Source: Streptomyces lincolnensis (lineage in GTDB: Bacteria; Actinomycetota; Actinomycetes; Streptomycetales; Streptomycetaceae). From it: DNA of 64,000 nt. The stretch covers positions 496,001 through 560,000 of the forward strand of contig NZ_JAIHON010000004.1 of the NCBI RefSeq assembly GCF_021173675.1, in the 5' to 3' direction. Below are positions 38,149 to 46,601 of the stretch, piece after piece. The notes beneath the pieces are model-generated. The model did not search any database, was not told where the DNA came from, and saw only the letters and a program-made list of their open reading frames with translations. The position numbers and the translations under genes are program-made. How positions within the stretch are numbered: the stretch's first letter is position 1; every line of letters starts with the position of its first letter.

Positions 38149-39648
38149 ATGACGACTTTCGCCAGCGGTACCGACACCCTGACCCGCGACGCGCTCACCG
38201 TGCTCCAGCCCGGCTTCCCCGGAACCACCGCCCCCGACTGGCTGCTGCGGCGCCTCGGCGAGGGCCTCGCCTCGGTCGGCCTGTTCGGCCGGAACATCGC
38301 CTCGCCCGAACAACTGGCCTCCCTCACCGCCCAGCTGCGCGCCGAACGCGAGGACGTCCTGGTCGCCATCGACGAGGAGGGCGGCGACGTGACGCGCCTG
38401 GAGGTGCGCACGGGCTCCAGCTTCCCCGGCAACAACGCGCTCGGCGCCGTGGACGACGTGGCGCTCACCCGCGAGGTGGCCGCGGAACTCGGCCGCCGCC
38501 TCGCGGCCTGCGGGGTCAACCTCAACTGGGCCCCGTCGGCGGACGTGAACTCCAACCCGTCCAACCCGGTCATCGGCGTCCGCTCCTTCGGCGCCGACCC
38601 CGACCTGGTCGCCCGGCACACCGCCGCCTACGTCACCGGCCTCCAGTCGGCCGGGGTCGCCGCCTGCACCAAGCACTTCCCCGGTCACGGCGACACCGCG
38701 GTCGACTCCCACCACGCCCTGCCGCGCATCGACGCCCGGGCCGCCGTCCTCGCGGCACGCGAACTCACCCCGTTCCGCGCGGCGATCGACACGGGCACCC
38801 GCGCCCTGATGACCGCCCACATCCTGGTCCCCGCCCTGGACCCGGACCACCCGGCCACGCTGTCCCGCCGCATCCTCACCGAACTGCTCCGCGGCGAACT
38901 CGGCTACGACGGCCTCATCGTCACCGACGGCATGGAGATGCAGGCCATCGCCGGCACCTACGGCATCGAACGCGGCAGCGTCCTCGCCCTCGCGGCCGGC
39001 GCCGACGCCATCTGCGTGGGCGGCGGCCTGGCGGACGACGAGACGGTACGCCGCCTGCGCGACGCCCTGGTCCTGGCCGTACGCTCCGGCGAACTCCCCG
39101 AATCCCGCCTGGCCGACGCGGCGGAACGCGTCCGCGCCCTGGCCCGCTGGACGAGGACCGCCGCCACCACCGAGACCGGCAGTCACGCGGGCGACGACGT
39201 CGGCCTGCGCGCGGCCCGCCGCGCCCTCGGCGTCACCGACGGCTCCACCGGCGCGGGTTCCTTCACCCCCCTCACCGAAGCCCCCTACGTCGTCGCCCTC
39301 ACCCCGGTCGCCAACATCGCCGTCGGCGACGAGACACCCTGGGGCGTCGCCGCCGAACTGGCCCGTCTCCTGCCCGGCACCGAGACCGGCAGCTACGCGG
39401 GCGACGATGCGGGAACCGCGGCCCTCGCGGCGGCGGGCCCGCGCCGGATCGTGGCCGTCGTCCGCGACGAACACCGCCACCCCTGGATGGCCGCGGCCCT
39501 CGACACCCTCCTCGCGGCCCGTCCCGACACGGTCATCGTCGAGATGGGCCTGCCCCAGGCCACCCCCCGCGGTGCCCTCCACATCGCCACGCACGGCGCG
39601 GCTCGGGTGTGCGGACGCGCGGCGGCGGAGGTCATCGTCGGCCGGTGA
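38149..39648 (+). CDS. dasD: Beta-N-acetylglucosaminidase DasD (GH3)
   Basis: A 499-residue glycoside hydrolase family 3 enzyme. It contains the NagZ-type motif KHFPGHGDT (175-183), the catalytic His/Asp dyad loop DSHHALP (186-192), and the nucleophile region IVTDGMEM (Asp260). It cleaves GlcNAc from imported chitobiose. No signal peptide is visible, so it acts in the cytoplasm. ATG 38149 lies nine bases after dasC in the operon, and a strong terminator follows. Confidence 0.93.
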   Translation: MTTFASGTDTLTRDALTVLQPGFPGTTAPDWLLRRLGEGLASVGLFGRNIASPEQLASLTAQLRAEREDVLVAIDEEGGDVTRLEVRTGSSFPGNNALGAVDDVALTREVAAELGRRLAACGVNLNWAPSADVNSNPSNPVIGVRSFGADPDLVARHTAAYVTGLQSAGVAACTKHFPGHGDTAVDSHHALPRIDARAAVLAARELTPFRAAIDTGTRALMTAHILVPALDPDHPATLSRRILTELLRGELGYDGLIVTDGMEMQAIAGTYGIERGSVLALAAGADAICVGGGLADDETVRRLRDALVLAVRSGELPESRLADAAERVRALARWTRTAATTETGSHAGDDVGLRAARRALGVTDGSTGAGSFTPLTEAPYVVALTPVANIAVGDETPWGVAAELARLLPGTETGSYAGDDAGTAALAAAGPRRIVAVVRDEHRHPWMAAALDTLLAARPDTVIVEMGLPQATPRGALHIATHGAARVCGRAAAEVIVGR

Positions 39649-39652
39649 CGCA

Positions 39653-39701
39653 CACACCGACGGCGCCGGCCCCTCCCCGCGGACCGGCGCCGTCGGCGTG
39701 T
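39653..39701 (+). terminator. Terminator of the das operon
   Basis: ACACCGACGGCGCCGG and CCGGCGCCGTCGGCGTGT arms form a stem of about 16 bp four bases after the dasD stop. The remaining about 220 bp before nagB (39702-39920) show no supported gene. Confidence 0.85.
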
Positions 39702-39920
39702 CCGGGAGCGAAGTGGCCGCAGCCACAGCCGGGACCGCAGCCGGGCCGGTATCGGCCAGGGCCGGTACTGGTTCCGCAGTGTCGTGCCGTCCACAGCGCC
39801 GGCCCGGTGGACCGCGCGCTCCTGCCCCGCCTGGAGACGTCGCGCCTGCTCGACGAGGAGCCCGTCGACGTTCGTGGTGGCGCTGTTGCGCCGACGCAGC
39901 AGGATGACGACGAGACGGAA

Positions 39921-40706
39921 CTAGATTCCCTGCCAGTCCGGCTTGTTGGCGAAGGTATGGCGGAAGTAGTCCGCCAGCTTCAGCTTGGACGCGGCGGCCT
40001 CGTCCACCACGACCGTGGCGTGCGGGTGGAGCTGGAGTGCCGAGGCCGGGCACACCGCGGCGACCGGCCCCTCGACGGTCGCGGCGACCGCGTCGGCCTT
40101 GCCCTCGCCGGTCGCGAGGAGGACCAGGTGCCGCGCCTCCAGGATCGTGCCGATGCCCTGGGTGATGACGTGGTGGGGCACCTGCTCGATGTCACCGTCG
40201 AAGAAGCGCGCGTTGTCGATCCGGGTCTGCTCGGTCAGGGTCTTGATCCGGGTCCGTGAGGCCAGCGAGGAACACGGTTCGTTGAACCCGATGTGTCCGT
40301 CGGTCCCGATCCCCAGCAGCTGGAGATCGACCCCACCGGCCTCGGCCAGCGCCCTGTCGTATGCCTGGGACGCCCCCCGCACGTCCTCGGCCGTGCCGTC
40401 GGGACCGAGGAAGGCGTCCATCCCGACCCCGAGCGGCTCCAGCACTTCGCGTCGCAGCACCGAACGGTAGGACTCCGGATGGTCGGCGGGCAGCCCCACA
40501 TATTCGTCGAGCTGCGCGATCCGCGCCCGCGAGACGTCCACGGCACCGGAACGGACCTTCGACGCCAGCGCTTCGTAGACGGGCAGCGGTGTCGAGCCGG
40601 TCGCCACGCCGAGCAGGGCGTCGGGCTTGCGCCGGAGCAGCTGCGCCATGGCCTCGGCGATCAGCTCGCCGCCCGACCTGGCATCCGGAACGATGACAAC
40701 TTCCAC
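39921..40706 (-). CDS. nagB: Glucosamine-6-phosphate deaminase
   Basis: A 261-residue NagB that converts glucosamine-6-phosphate to fructose-6-phosphate and ammonia, thereby lowering the DasR inducer. Motifs are GVATGSTPLPVYEAL, the active-site AQLDEYVGLPADHPESY, GIGTDGHIGFNEP and the His of the catalytic loop. GTG 40706 gives the usual family length; an in-frame GTG ten codons upstream is possible. A dre site lies about 40 bp upstream. Its 3' end faces dasD. Confidence 0.95.
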   Translation of the reverse strand: MEVVIVPDARSGGELIAEAMAQLLRRKPDALLGVATGSTPLPVYEALASKVRSGAVDVSRARIAQLDEYVGLPADHPESYRSVLRREVLEPLGVGMDAFLGPDGTAEDVRGASQAYDRALAEAGGVDLQLLGIGTDGHIGFNEPCSSLASRTRIKTLTEQTRIDNARFFDGDIEQVPHHVITQGIGTILEARHLVLLATGEGKADAVAATVEGPVAAVCPASALQLHPHATVVVDEAAASKLKLADYFRHTFANKPDWQGI

Positions 40707-40742
40707 GCTGGGCCTGCCGTTCTCAAGGGGCTGCACGGTGTA

Positions 40743-40758
40743 TGTGGTTTAGACCAAT
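40743..40758 (-). promoter_or_regulatory. dre (DasR) site upstream of nagB
   Basis: TGTGGTTTAGACCAAT contains TGGTTTAGACCA, one mismatch from the dre palindrome, 37-52 bp upstream of the chosen nagB start. DasR repression of nagB is established in S. coelicolor. Confidence 0.85.
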
Positions 40759-40875
40759 CCAGCCTCCAATCTAACAGAACCGTGCCCTGCCTCCCAGGTC
40801 TGCCGGGTGTCCCGCAGATGACCGAAAAGCCTCGGCGCGCACGCCGCTCGCCCCGGGCATCGCGCGCCCCGGTCC

Positions 40876-41628
40876 CTAGGTCAGCGAACCTCCGGTCACA
40901 TCCACCCAGCTACCGGTTATCCACCGGCCTCCATCCGACGCCAGGAACGCCACCACGTCGGCCACGTCGGCCGTGTCCCCCACTCCGCCCAGCGCGGACA
41001 GCGACGCGATCTCCTCCCACGCGTCCTCGCTCGCGTGCAGCAGGTCATGGGTGTTGTCGGTGTATATGACGCCCGGCGCCACCGAGTTCACGGTGATCCT
41101 CCGCGAGCCCAGCACCTTGGACAGGTCACGGGAGAGGACGTCCAGCGCGCCCTTGGTCATGGCGTACGCCATGTTGTTCGGCATCGCGGCGGTCCGGGCC
41201 AGCCCCGAGGAGACGTTGATGACCCGGCCGCCGTCGCGCAGCCGTGTCATGCCGTGCTTGACCAGGAAGAACGGTGCCTTCACATTCACCGCGAAGACCG
41301 CGTCGTACTCCTTCTCGTCGATCTCCTCGATGGGCCGGGTGTTTCCGATCCCCGCGTTGTTCACCAGGATGTCCAGTCCGTCCGCGTGCCGGTCGAACTC
41401 CGCCCAGAGGGCCTCGGCGTCGCCCGGCAGCCCCAGTTCCACCCCGATCGTGAAGGCCGAGCCGCCCGCCGCCTCGATGGCGGCCACCGTCTCCTTCGCC
41501 GCCGTCTCGTTCCTGCCGTAGTGCACCCCGACCCGGGCGCCGTCCTGCCCGAGCCGCTCGGCGATCCCTCGCCCGATGCCCCTGCTCGCTCCCGTGACCA
41601 GAGCCGTCCTGCCCGCAAGCACGCCCAT
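40876..41628 (-). CDS. Short-chain dehydrogenase/reductase (classical SDR)
   Basis: A 250-residue oxidoreductase with the Rossmann motif TGASRGIGRGIA, structural NNAGIG, catalytic Ser in INVSSGLA and YAMTK (Tyr-x3-Lys). HYGRNE after the second strand suggests NADP(H) preference. The C-terminal WITGSWVDVTGGSL is typical. Substrate unknown. It is divergent from a TetR-family gene and very likely its target, with two related palindromes between the two starts. Confidence 0.93.
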   Translation of the reverse strand: MGVLAGRTALVTGASRGIGRGIAERLGQDGARVGVHYGRNETAAKETVAAIEAAGGSAFTIGVELGLPGDAEALWAEFDRHADGLDILVNNAGIGNTRPIEEIDEKEYDAVFAVNVKAPFFLVKHGMTRLRDGGRVINVSSGLARTAAMPNNMAYAMTKGALDVLSRDLSKVLGSRRITVNSVAPGVIYTDNTHDLLHASEDAWEEIASLSALGGVGDTADVADVVAFLASDGGRWITGSWVDVTGGSLT

Positions 41629-41652
41629 GTCGGCGCCCCCTTCGCATTTACC

Positions 41653-41712
41653 TAGTGGTCGCTACAGAAAAGACCGTACAGCAGGCCGCGGACATTTCTC
41701 TAGCACCCGCTA
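41653..41712. promoter_or_regulatory. Paired TetR-type operators between SDR and TetR genes
   Basis: TAGTGGTCGCTA (41653-41664) and TAGCACCCGCTA (41701-41712) share TAG(T/C)-N4-GCTA and are 48 bp apart. The second abuts TATACAAT, a -10 element for the TetR gene, so binding would block both divergent promoters. Confidence 0.65.
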
Positions 41713-41725
41713 TACAATTCACTCC

Positions 41726-42358
41726 ATGGTGAGCAGCGAGGGTACGAAGGCGCAGGTCGGAACCGCACCCAAGCCCCGTGGCCGACCGCGCTCCTTCGAT
41801 CGCGCCACGGCGCTGGAGAAGGCCCTCCTCGCCTTCTGGGAGCACGGCTACGAGGCCACGTCCGTCTCGGACCTCACCCGCGTCATGGACATCGGCGCCC
41901 CGAGCCTCTACGCGGCCTTCGGCGACAAGCGCTCACTGTTCGAGGAGGTCGTCCGGGAGTACGGCGTGAAGTACGGCTCCTTCGGTGACCGCGCCCTCGC
42001 CGAGGAGCCCACCGCCCGCGCCGCCGTCGAACGCACGCTGCGCGAGGCGGCCGCCGAGTACACCGACCCGGCGCACCCCTACGGCTGTCTCGTCGTCCAC
42101 GCGGCCACCAACTGCTCGACGCCCGAGGTCGAACAGTCCCTGCGGGAGCGGCGCAACGCCAACATCGCCGCGTTCGAGAGCCGTATCAGGGCCGACATCG
42201 CCGCCGGTGAACTGCCGGCCGGTACCGACGCCGCCGCCCTCGCCCGGCATGTCGGGGCCATGATCCAGGGCATGTCCCAGCAGGCGCGCGACGGCGCGAG
42301 CCGTACGGATCTGGAGGCGCTCGTGGAAATTGCCATGGCCATCTGGCCCCGCACATGA
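41726..42358 (+). CDS. TetR-family regulator
   Basis: A 210-residue regulator with a basic N-terminal arm (PKPRGRPRSF) and HTH ATALEKALLAFWEHGYEATSVSDLTRVMDIGAPSLYAAFGDKRSLFEEVV. The C-terminal domain is of the YcdC/AcrR-like type with LVVHAATNCSTPEVEQSLRERR. ATG 41726 is close to a -10-like TATACAAT, so the leader is very short. It probably represses itself and the divergent SDR gene. Confidence 0.93.
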   Translation: MVSSEGTKAQVGTAPKPRGRPRSFDRATALEKALLAFWEHGYEATSVSDLTRVMDIGAPSLYAAFGDKRSLFEEVVREYGVKYGSFGDRALAEEPTARAAVERTLREAAAEYTDPAHPYGCLVVHAATNCSTPEVEQSLRERRNANIAAFESRIRADIAAGELPAGTDAAALARHVGAMIQGMSQQARDGASRTDLEALVEIAMAIWPRT

Positions 42359-42464
42359 ACCCACACGCGTTAGGCTGCGTGAAGGATGCTAGGGCGTCCT
42401 AATAGGTGGAGCGCGACGGGGAAAGTCCCAACAACAAACAGCCTCCAACGCATGGACACACCCC

Positions 42465-42480
42465 AGTGGTCTAGTCCACA
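42465..42480 (+). promoter_or_regulatory. dre-like DasR site outside the das locus
   Basis: AGTGGTCTAGTCCACA includes TGGTCTAGTCCA, the same 12-mer as at the dasR promoter and one mismatch from the dre palindrome. The nearest same-strand gene is the sensor kinase, 278 bp downstream. Confidence 0.65.
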
Positions 42481-42668
42481 ATCGTCAAGAGAACTGAAAA
42501 CGCACAGACTTCCGTCCTCCCCGCACAGGAGGACGGACGAGGAGCCGGAGCTCTCTGCCCTGACTGCGCCGGATCCTCATCCTCGGCCGACCGGGACCGC
42601 ACACCCCGCGGCCGATGTTGCTCCGGGCTGCGGTGCCGGGAGGGCTGAGGGTCCCTCCCAGGCGCCGC

Positions 42669-42724
42669 GGCCCGCGGGTGCTTTCGGCACAGTTCTCAGG
42701 GCGCCCGCGGGCCCCGTGTTTTAG
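42669..42724 (+). terminator. Terminator-like hairpin upstream of the kinase gene
   Basis: GGCCCGCGGG and CCCGCGGGCC arms form a 10-bp GC stem, extended by a few pairs, and are followed by CCGTGTTTTAGG. It would stop any transcript started near the dre-like site before it reaches the kinase. Confidence 0.65.
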
Positions 42725-42757
42725 GACGTCCACATACCCCCAGGTACGCTCGCACAC
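42721..42757 (+). promoter_or_regulatory. Candidate promoter for a leaderless kinase mRNA
   Basis: TTAGGA at 42721 and TACGCT at 42745 are 18 bp apart and place the transcription start at or next to GTG 42758. No Shine-Dalgarno sequence precedes that start, in keeping with leaderless translation. Confidence 0.5.
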
Positions 42758-44233
42758 GTGCCCTCCATGAACGAACTGGTCCGCCAGCACACCGCCCTCG
42801 ACGACTCCGACCTCGAGTGGCTCCATCTGCTGGTCTCGGAGTGGCAGCTGCTCTCCGACCTCTCCTTCGCCGACCTCGTCCTGTGGGTCCCCACCCGCGA
42901 CGGCACCCGCTATGTCTCCGTCGCCCAGATGCGGCCCAACACCGGCCCCACCTCCTACCAGGACGACATGGTCGGCCACCTGGTCCCGCGCGGCCGCCGC
43001 CCCATGCTGGACGCCGCGCTCGACGAGGGCCGGATCGTGCGCGAGGGCGACCCGGAGTGGCGCGAGGAGGTCCCGGTCCGCATCGAGTCGATCCCGGTAC
43101 GACGGGAGGGACGCGTCCTCGGTGTCATCGCGCGCAACACCAACCTCCTGACCGTGCGCACCCCCAGCCGCCTGGAGCTCACCTACCTCCAGAGCGCCTC
43201 GGACCTCGCGCAGATGATCGCGGCCGGCGCCTTCCCGTTCGCGAACCAGCAGGTCGACATGGACGCCTCGCCCCGCGTCGGCGACGGCCTGATCCGCCTC
43301 GACGCGGACGGTCTCGTCCAGTACGCCTCCCCGAACGCGCTGTCCGCCTACCACCGCCTCGGCCTCGCCGCCGACCTCGTCGGCCACCACCTCGGCATGA
43401 CCACCGCCGAACTCGCCCCGACCCACGGGCCGGTGGACGAGGCGCTCGCCAAGGTCGCCAGCGGCTGGGCGCCGCGCGAGTTCGAGATCGAGTCCGGCGA
43501 CGGAGTCATCCAGTTCAGGGCCATTCCGCTCAAGCCCAAGGGCACGCGCATCGGTTCGCTGGTCCTGCTGCGTGACGTCACCGAACTGCGCCGCCGCGAG
43601 CGCGAGTTGATCACCAAGGACGCGACCATCCGGGAGATCCACCACCGCGTGAAGAACAACCTCCAGACGGTGGCGGCCCTCCTGAGGCTCCAGGCCCGGC
43701 GCATCGAGTCCGATCGCGGCCGCGAAGCCCTGGAGGAGGCGGTACGACGGGTCGGTTCGATCGCGATCGTGCACGAGACGCTCTCCCAGAACCTGGACGA
43801 GCGCGTCGAGTTCGACGAGATCGCCGACCGTGTGCTGGCGATGGTCGCCGAGATCTCCCCGGGCAAGGTCACCGGCCGGCGCACCGGCCGCTTCGGCATC
43901 CTGGACGCCGAGGTCGCCACCCCGCTGTCGATGGTGCTGACCGAGATCCTGCAGAACGCCCTCGAACACGGCTTCCGCGAGGGCGAGACCGGCACCGTCG
44001 AGGTCTCCGCGGTCCGCGGCGGCACCACCAAGGAGGCCCGCCTCCTGGTCACCGTCCAGGACAACGGCGTCGGCCTGCCGGAGGGCTTCGACCCGCACAC
44101 CGCGGGCAACCTCGGCCTCCAGATCGTACGGACGCTGGTGGAGGGCGAGTTGGGTGGCACCTTCGACATGGTCCCGGCACCGGAGCGGGGGACCCGGGTG
44201 ATCCTGGACATTCCCGTGCGCGCACAGAAATAG
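42758..44233 (+). CDS. pdtaS: Soluble sensor histidine kinase, PdtaS type
   Basis: A 491-residue cytoplasmic kinase in the order GAF-like domain (about 1-150), PAS (about 175-285), HisKA_2 phosphoacceptor with REIHHRVKNNLQTVAALLRLQARR (about 290-313), and HATPase with N-box TEILQNALEHGF and G-box VQDNGVGLPEGF. This is the architecture of actinobacterial PdtaS, which signals to the RNA-binding ANTAR regulator PdtaR; that partner is not in this window. GTG 42758 is used, with ATG 42767 as alternative. A 15-bp direct repeat spans the stop codon. Confidence 0.94.
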   Translation: MPSMNELVRQHTALDDSDLEWLHLLVSEWQLLSDLSFADLVLWVPTRDGTRYVSVAQMRPNTGPTSYQDDMVGHLVPRGRRPMLDAALDEGRIVREGDPEWREEVPVRIESIPVRREGRVLGVIARNTNLLTVRTPSRLELTYLQSASDLAQMIAAGAFPFANQQVDMDASPRVGDGLIRLDADGLVQYASPNALSAYHRLGLAADLVGHHLGMTTAELAPTHGPVDEALAKVASGWAPREFEIESGDGVIQFRAIPLKPKGTRIGSLVLLRDVTELRRRERELITKDATIREIHHRVKNNLQTVAALLRLQARRIESDRGREALEEAVRRVGSIAIVHETLSQNLDERVEFDEIADRVLAMVAEISPGKVTGRRTGRFGILDAEVATPLSMVLTEILQNALEHGFREGETGTVEVSAVRGGTTKEARLLVTVQDNGVGLPEGFDPHTAGNLGLQIVRTLVEGELGGTFDMVPAPERGTRVILDIPVRAQK

Positions 44234-44255
44234 TGCGCGCACAGAAACAGCAAAG

Positions 44256-44284
44256 AGCCCCAGCCCGTTCAGGGGGCTGGGGCT
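44256..44284. terminator. Bidirectional terminator between kinase and wblE
   Basis: AGCCCCAGCCC and GGGGGCTGGGGCT form an 11-bp stem with a short loop, preceded by an A-rich stretch and located between convergent genes. It suits termination from both directions. Confidence 0.8.
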
Positions 44285-44403
44285 CCATATGCTCGTTGCC
44301 GGCATTCGCCGCGCATCGGGGGTACTGCGCGCTGCGGCTCGGGGGCGGGAGAAGCGTACGCGGTGTACGCGCCGCCAAGCTCAGGCTTGGTGGGGTGGGT
44401 GTG

Positions 44404-44661
44404 TCAGGCGGAGGCCTGACGGGCCCGGTTGCGGGCGGCACGGCGCTTCATGGCGCGACGCTCGTCCTCGCTGAGACCACCCCAGACGCCGGAGTCCTGA
44501 CCGGACTCGAGCGCCCACTGCAGACACTGATCCATAACGGGGCAGCGACGGCAGACGGCCTTGGCTTCCTCGATCTGCAGCAGCGCAGGACCGGTGTTGC
44601 CGATGGGGAAGAAGAGCTCGGGGTCTTCCTCGCGGCAAACGGCGTTGTGACGCCAGTCCAT
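44404..44661 (-). CDS. wblE: WhiB-like iron-sulfur regulator WblE
   Basis: An 85-residue Wbl protein with the four cluster cysteines at positions 9, 37, 40 and 46, the GVWGG turn (58-62) and a basic C-terminus for DNA contact. It is the orthologue type of mycobacterial WhiB1, a nitric-oxide-sensitive [4Fe-4S] regulator that binds region 4 of the principal sigma factor. ATG 44661 follows GGAGAGG. A Crp-like site lies about 45 bp upstream, as at mycobacterial whiB1. Confidence 0.96.
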   Translation of the reverse strand: MDWRHNAVCREEDPELFFPIGNTGPALLQIEEAKAVCRRCPVMDQCLQWALESGQDSGVWGGLSEDERRAMKRRAARNRARQASA

Positions 44662-44980
44662 GGCTGCTACCTCTCCTTGGTATTACATGCACGTTGCTTG
44701 TGAATGTGAACGCTTTCACGAATCCCTCAACAAGTGAAGGGCCGAACGCCGGACGCGCCAGCGTGGTCCTGTGAGTGAAGAGGGGTTCCGGTGATCTTGT
44801 GGGGGCCGGTGTTGCGGGCCGCCCCGATCGCCACGTAGAGACTCGCAAACCTCAGCGGCGGATACAACCCCTTCTGGAAAGTTTTTTTTGATTCCTCGGT
44901 GTCGACTAGGTCACAGCCGTACTTCCATGGGGTGGATCCTGGCCTAAACGTTCGAGTGAAAGGACTTTAGCCCCTTCTGC
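44662..44980 (-). promoter_or_regulatory. wblE upstream region with a Crp-like palindrome
   Basis: A gene-free gap of 319 bp. TGTGAACGCTTTCACG at 44705-44720 matches the Crp consensus TGTGA-N6-TCACA at all but the last base. The rest is AT-richer than its surroundings and includes a run of eight T at about 44884. No gene is seen. Confidence 0.7.
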
Positions 44981-45949
44981 TCACACAATCACACGCAGTG
45001 CACGGCGTACGCCTGTGAACGTCACGCTGGTACGCAGCCCGAGGTGGTCGCCGTCCATCTGGAGGGGGAGCGGCACCTTCGAATGCAAGGTGAACCGGTC
45101 CAGGTCGTGCAGGGAGACCGCGTGCTTGCCATGGGGGCCGCGCTCGGGGGACGAAGTGAGCAACTGGGTGCCATACCGGGCAACCGCGGTCGTCGTCATA
45201 CGGCTGAGACCGAGTACGTCGAGGCCTTTATCGAACGAGGCCTTAGGCGACGCGTACATCGGGTGATTGCCGAGGAAGGTCCATGGAGAGGTGTTCGAGA
45301 CTATGGAAAGGACCAGATCGGTCACCGGCTCCACGTCCGGTCGCTCCAGCGTGATCGTCCCGTGCCGGCGGTGCGCCTCCCCGAAGAACTGGCGCAGCGC
45401 CTGGCGGACGTAGAGGGCATGGGTGGATTTCCTGCCGCGCTCGCGCTGCTGCTCCACGCGTCCGACCACGCCGGCGTCGAAGCCGAGTCCCGCGTTGAAG
45501 GTGAACCAGCGCGCCGGTACGGCCTCGTCCTCCGTGCCCGGGGTGCCCGAGGCCAGACCCAGTCCGACCGTCCGTTCGCTGCCCTGGCGCAGGGCGTCCA
45601 GCAGGGCGCCGGTGGCCTCCACGGCGTCGTTGGGCAGGCCGAGGGCGCGGGCGAAGACGTTGGTGGAGCCGCCGGGGACCACGGCGAGGCCGGGCAGTCG
45701 CTCCGGGGCGGGGCCCGCGTGCAGGAGGCCGTTGACGACCTCGTTGACGGTGCCGTCGCCGCCGAGGGCGACGACCAGATCGATGTCCGTGCTCTCCGCC
45801 GCCTGCCGACCCAGGTCGCGCGCGTGGCCGCGGTACTCGGTGGTGACCGCCTCGAGTTTCATCTCGCTCGCGAGCGCGTGGATCAATACATCGCGCGTAC
45901 GTGCGCTTGTGGTGGTTGCCGCCGGATTGACCACGAGAAGTGCACGCAT
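44981..45949 (-). CDS. Diacylglycerol/lipid kinase (DagK family)
   Basis: A 322-residue lipid kinase with the nucleotide-binding VVALGGDGTVNEVVNGL, VVPGGSTNVFARALGLP and the C-terminal beta-sandwich including PLQMDGDHLG. It phosphorylates diacylglycerol or related lipids at the membrane to recycle phosphatidate. ATG 45949 starts at the conserved MRALLVVNPAATT; the longer frame upstream lacks family features. Confidence 0.93.
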   Translation of the reverse strand: MRALLVVNPAATTTSARTRDVLIHALASEMKLEAVTTEYRGHARDLGRQAAESTDIDLVVALGGDGTVNEVVNGLLHAGPAPERLPGLAVVPGGSTNVFARALGLPNDAVEATGALLDALRQGSERTVGLGLASGTPGTEDEAVPARWFTFNAGLGFDAGVVGRVEQQRERGRKSTHALYVRQALRQFFGEAHRRHGTITLERPDVEPVTDLVLSIVSNTSPWTFLGNHPMYASPKASFDKGLDVLGLSRMTTTAVARYGTQLLTSSPERGPHGKHAVSLHDLDRFTLHSKVPLPLQMDGDHLGLRTSVTFTGVRRALRVIV

Positions 45950-46119
45950 GAGTTGCAGGGTACCTACTGGGTGGTACCGGGCACAGGCCGAGGTAGGGAT
46001 CACGTAAGACTTCCCTGCGTGAACCTCGACACGGAGGTGTCGGTCAACCTCACGGTGCACAGCCGCGTCACCGGTGCCTGGCCGAGGGGGCGTCCCCCGG
46101 TGAGGGCTACGCTGCTGGG

Positions 46120-46569
46120 GTGAGCAGCGAGCAGACTCCCACCACTGCCGAATCCGCCGGTCCGCGCCCGCGGCGCCTGACGTACGCCGCCGCGCTGGCC
46201 GCGTGCGAAGGGCTCGCGCTGGTCGTCGGGGGCGCCTGGATGCTCGTGGAGGGCTTCACGGGGGAGCCGGACGACCGGCGGTCCGCCGTCACCGCGGGTG
46301 TCACCCTGATCGTGCTCGCGCTGCTGCCGCTGCTCGCCGCGCGCGGACTGCTGGGCCGGCGCAGCTGGAGCCGGGGGCCGGCCGTCATCACTCAGATCAT
46401 GGCGCTGCCGGTGGCCTACAACCTGCTGCAGGCCGACAGCATCGCGATTCCGGCCGGGATCGCGCTCGCTGCGGTCGCGATCGCCTCCCTGGTCCTGCTG
46501 GTCAACCCGGCGACGACCGAGGCCCTGGGGATCCGAGGGCCCGGTCGTCCGCAGGAACCGAACCGGTAG
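46120..46569 (+). CDS. Four-helix integral membrane protein
   Basis: A 149-residue protein with four hydrophobic helices (about residues 22-45, 58-76, 88-103, 106-128). No catalytic motif is recognised. GTG 46120 lies seven bases after TACGCT, a -10-like element, with no ribosome site, which suggests a leaderless mRNA. It is divergent from the lipid kinase and convergent with sigH. Conserved hypothetical in Streptomyces by impression only. Confidence 0.85.
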   Translation: MSSEQTPTTAESAGPRPRRLTYAAALAACEGLALVVGGAWMLVEGFTGEPDDRRSAVTAGVTLIVLALLPLLAARGLLGRRSWSRGPAVITQIMALPVAYNLLQADSIAIPAGIALAAVAIASLVLLVNPATTEALGIRGPGRPQEPNR

Positions 46570-46601
46570 TCCCGTACCGGGGGAGTGGCCCGCGGGTCGG
46601 G

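Larger units (their letters stand above)
42359..42757 (+). other. 399-bp intergenic region before the sensor kinase gene
   Basis: No gene is supported, although a 112-codon open frame exists; its composition and repeats look non-coding. The region holds a dre-like site (42465-42480), a perfect 10-bp hairpin (42511-42520 with 42528-42537), a long GC-rich terminator-like stem (42669-42717) and a promoter that seems to feed a leaderless kinase mRNA. The order site, hairpin, terminator resembles a short untranslated transcript. Confidence 0.5.

Noticed and set aside
39702..39920. Possible gene remnant between dasD and nagB
   Set aside because: One minus-strand frame looks faintly protein-like but has no start, no family match by eye and no flanking repeats.
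37159..40053. 964-codon open frame antisense to dasC and dasD
   Set aside because: Low-complexity translation rich in Arg, Gly, Asp and Val; the sense strand carries clear transporter and GH3 motifs.
42386..42724. 112-codon open frame before the sensor kinase
   Set aside because: No ribosome site, no domain, and it contains the dre-like site, hairpin and terminator stem.
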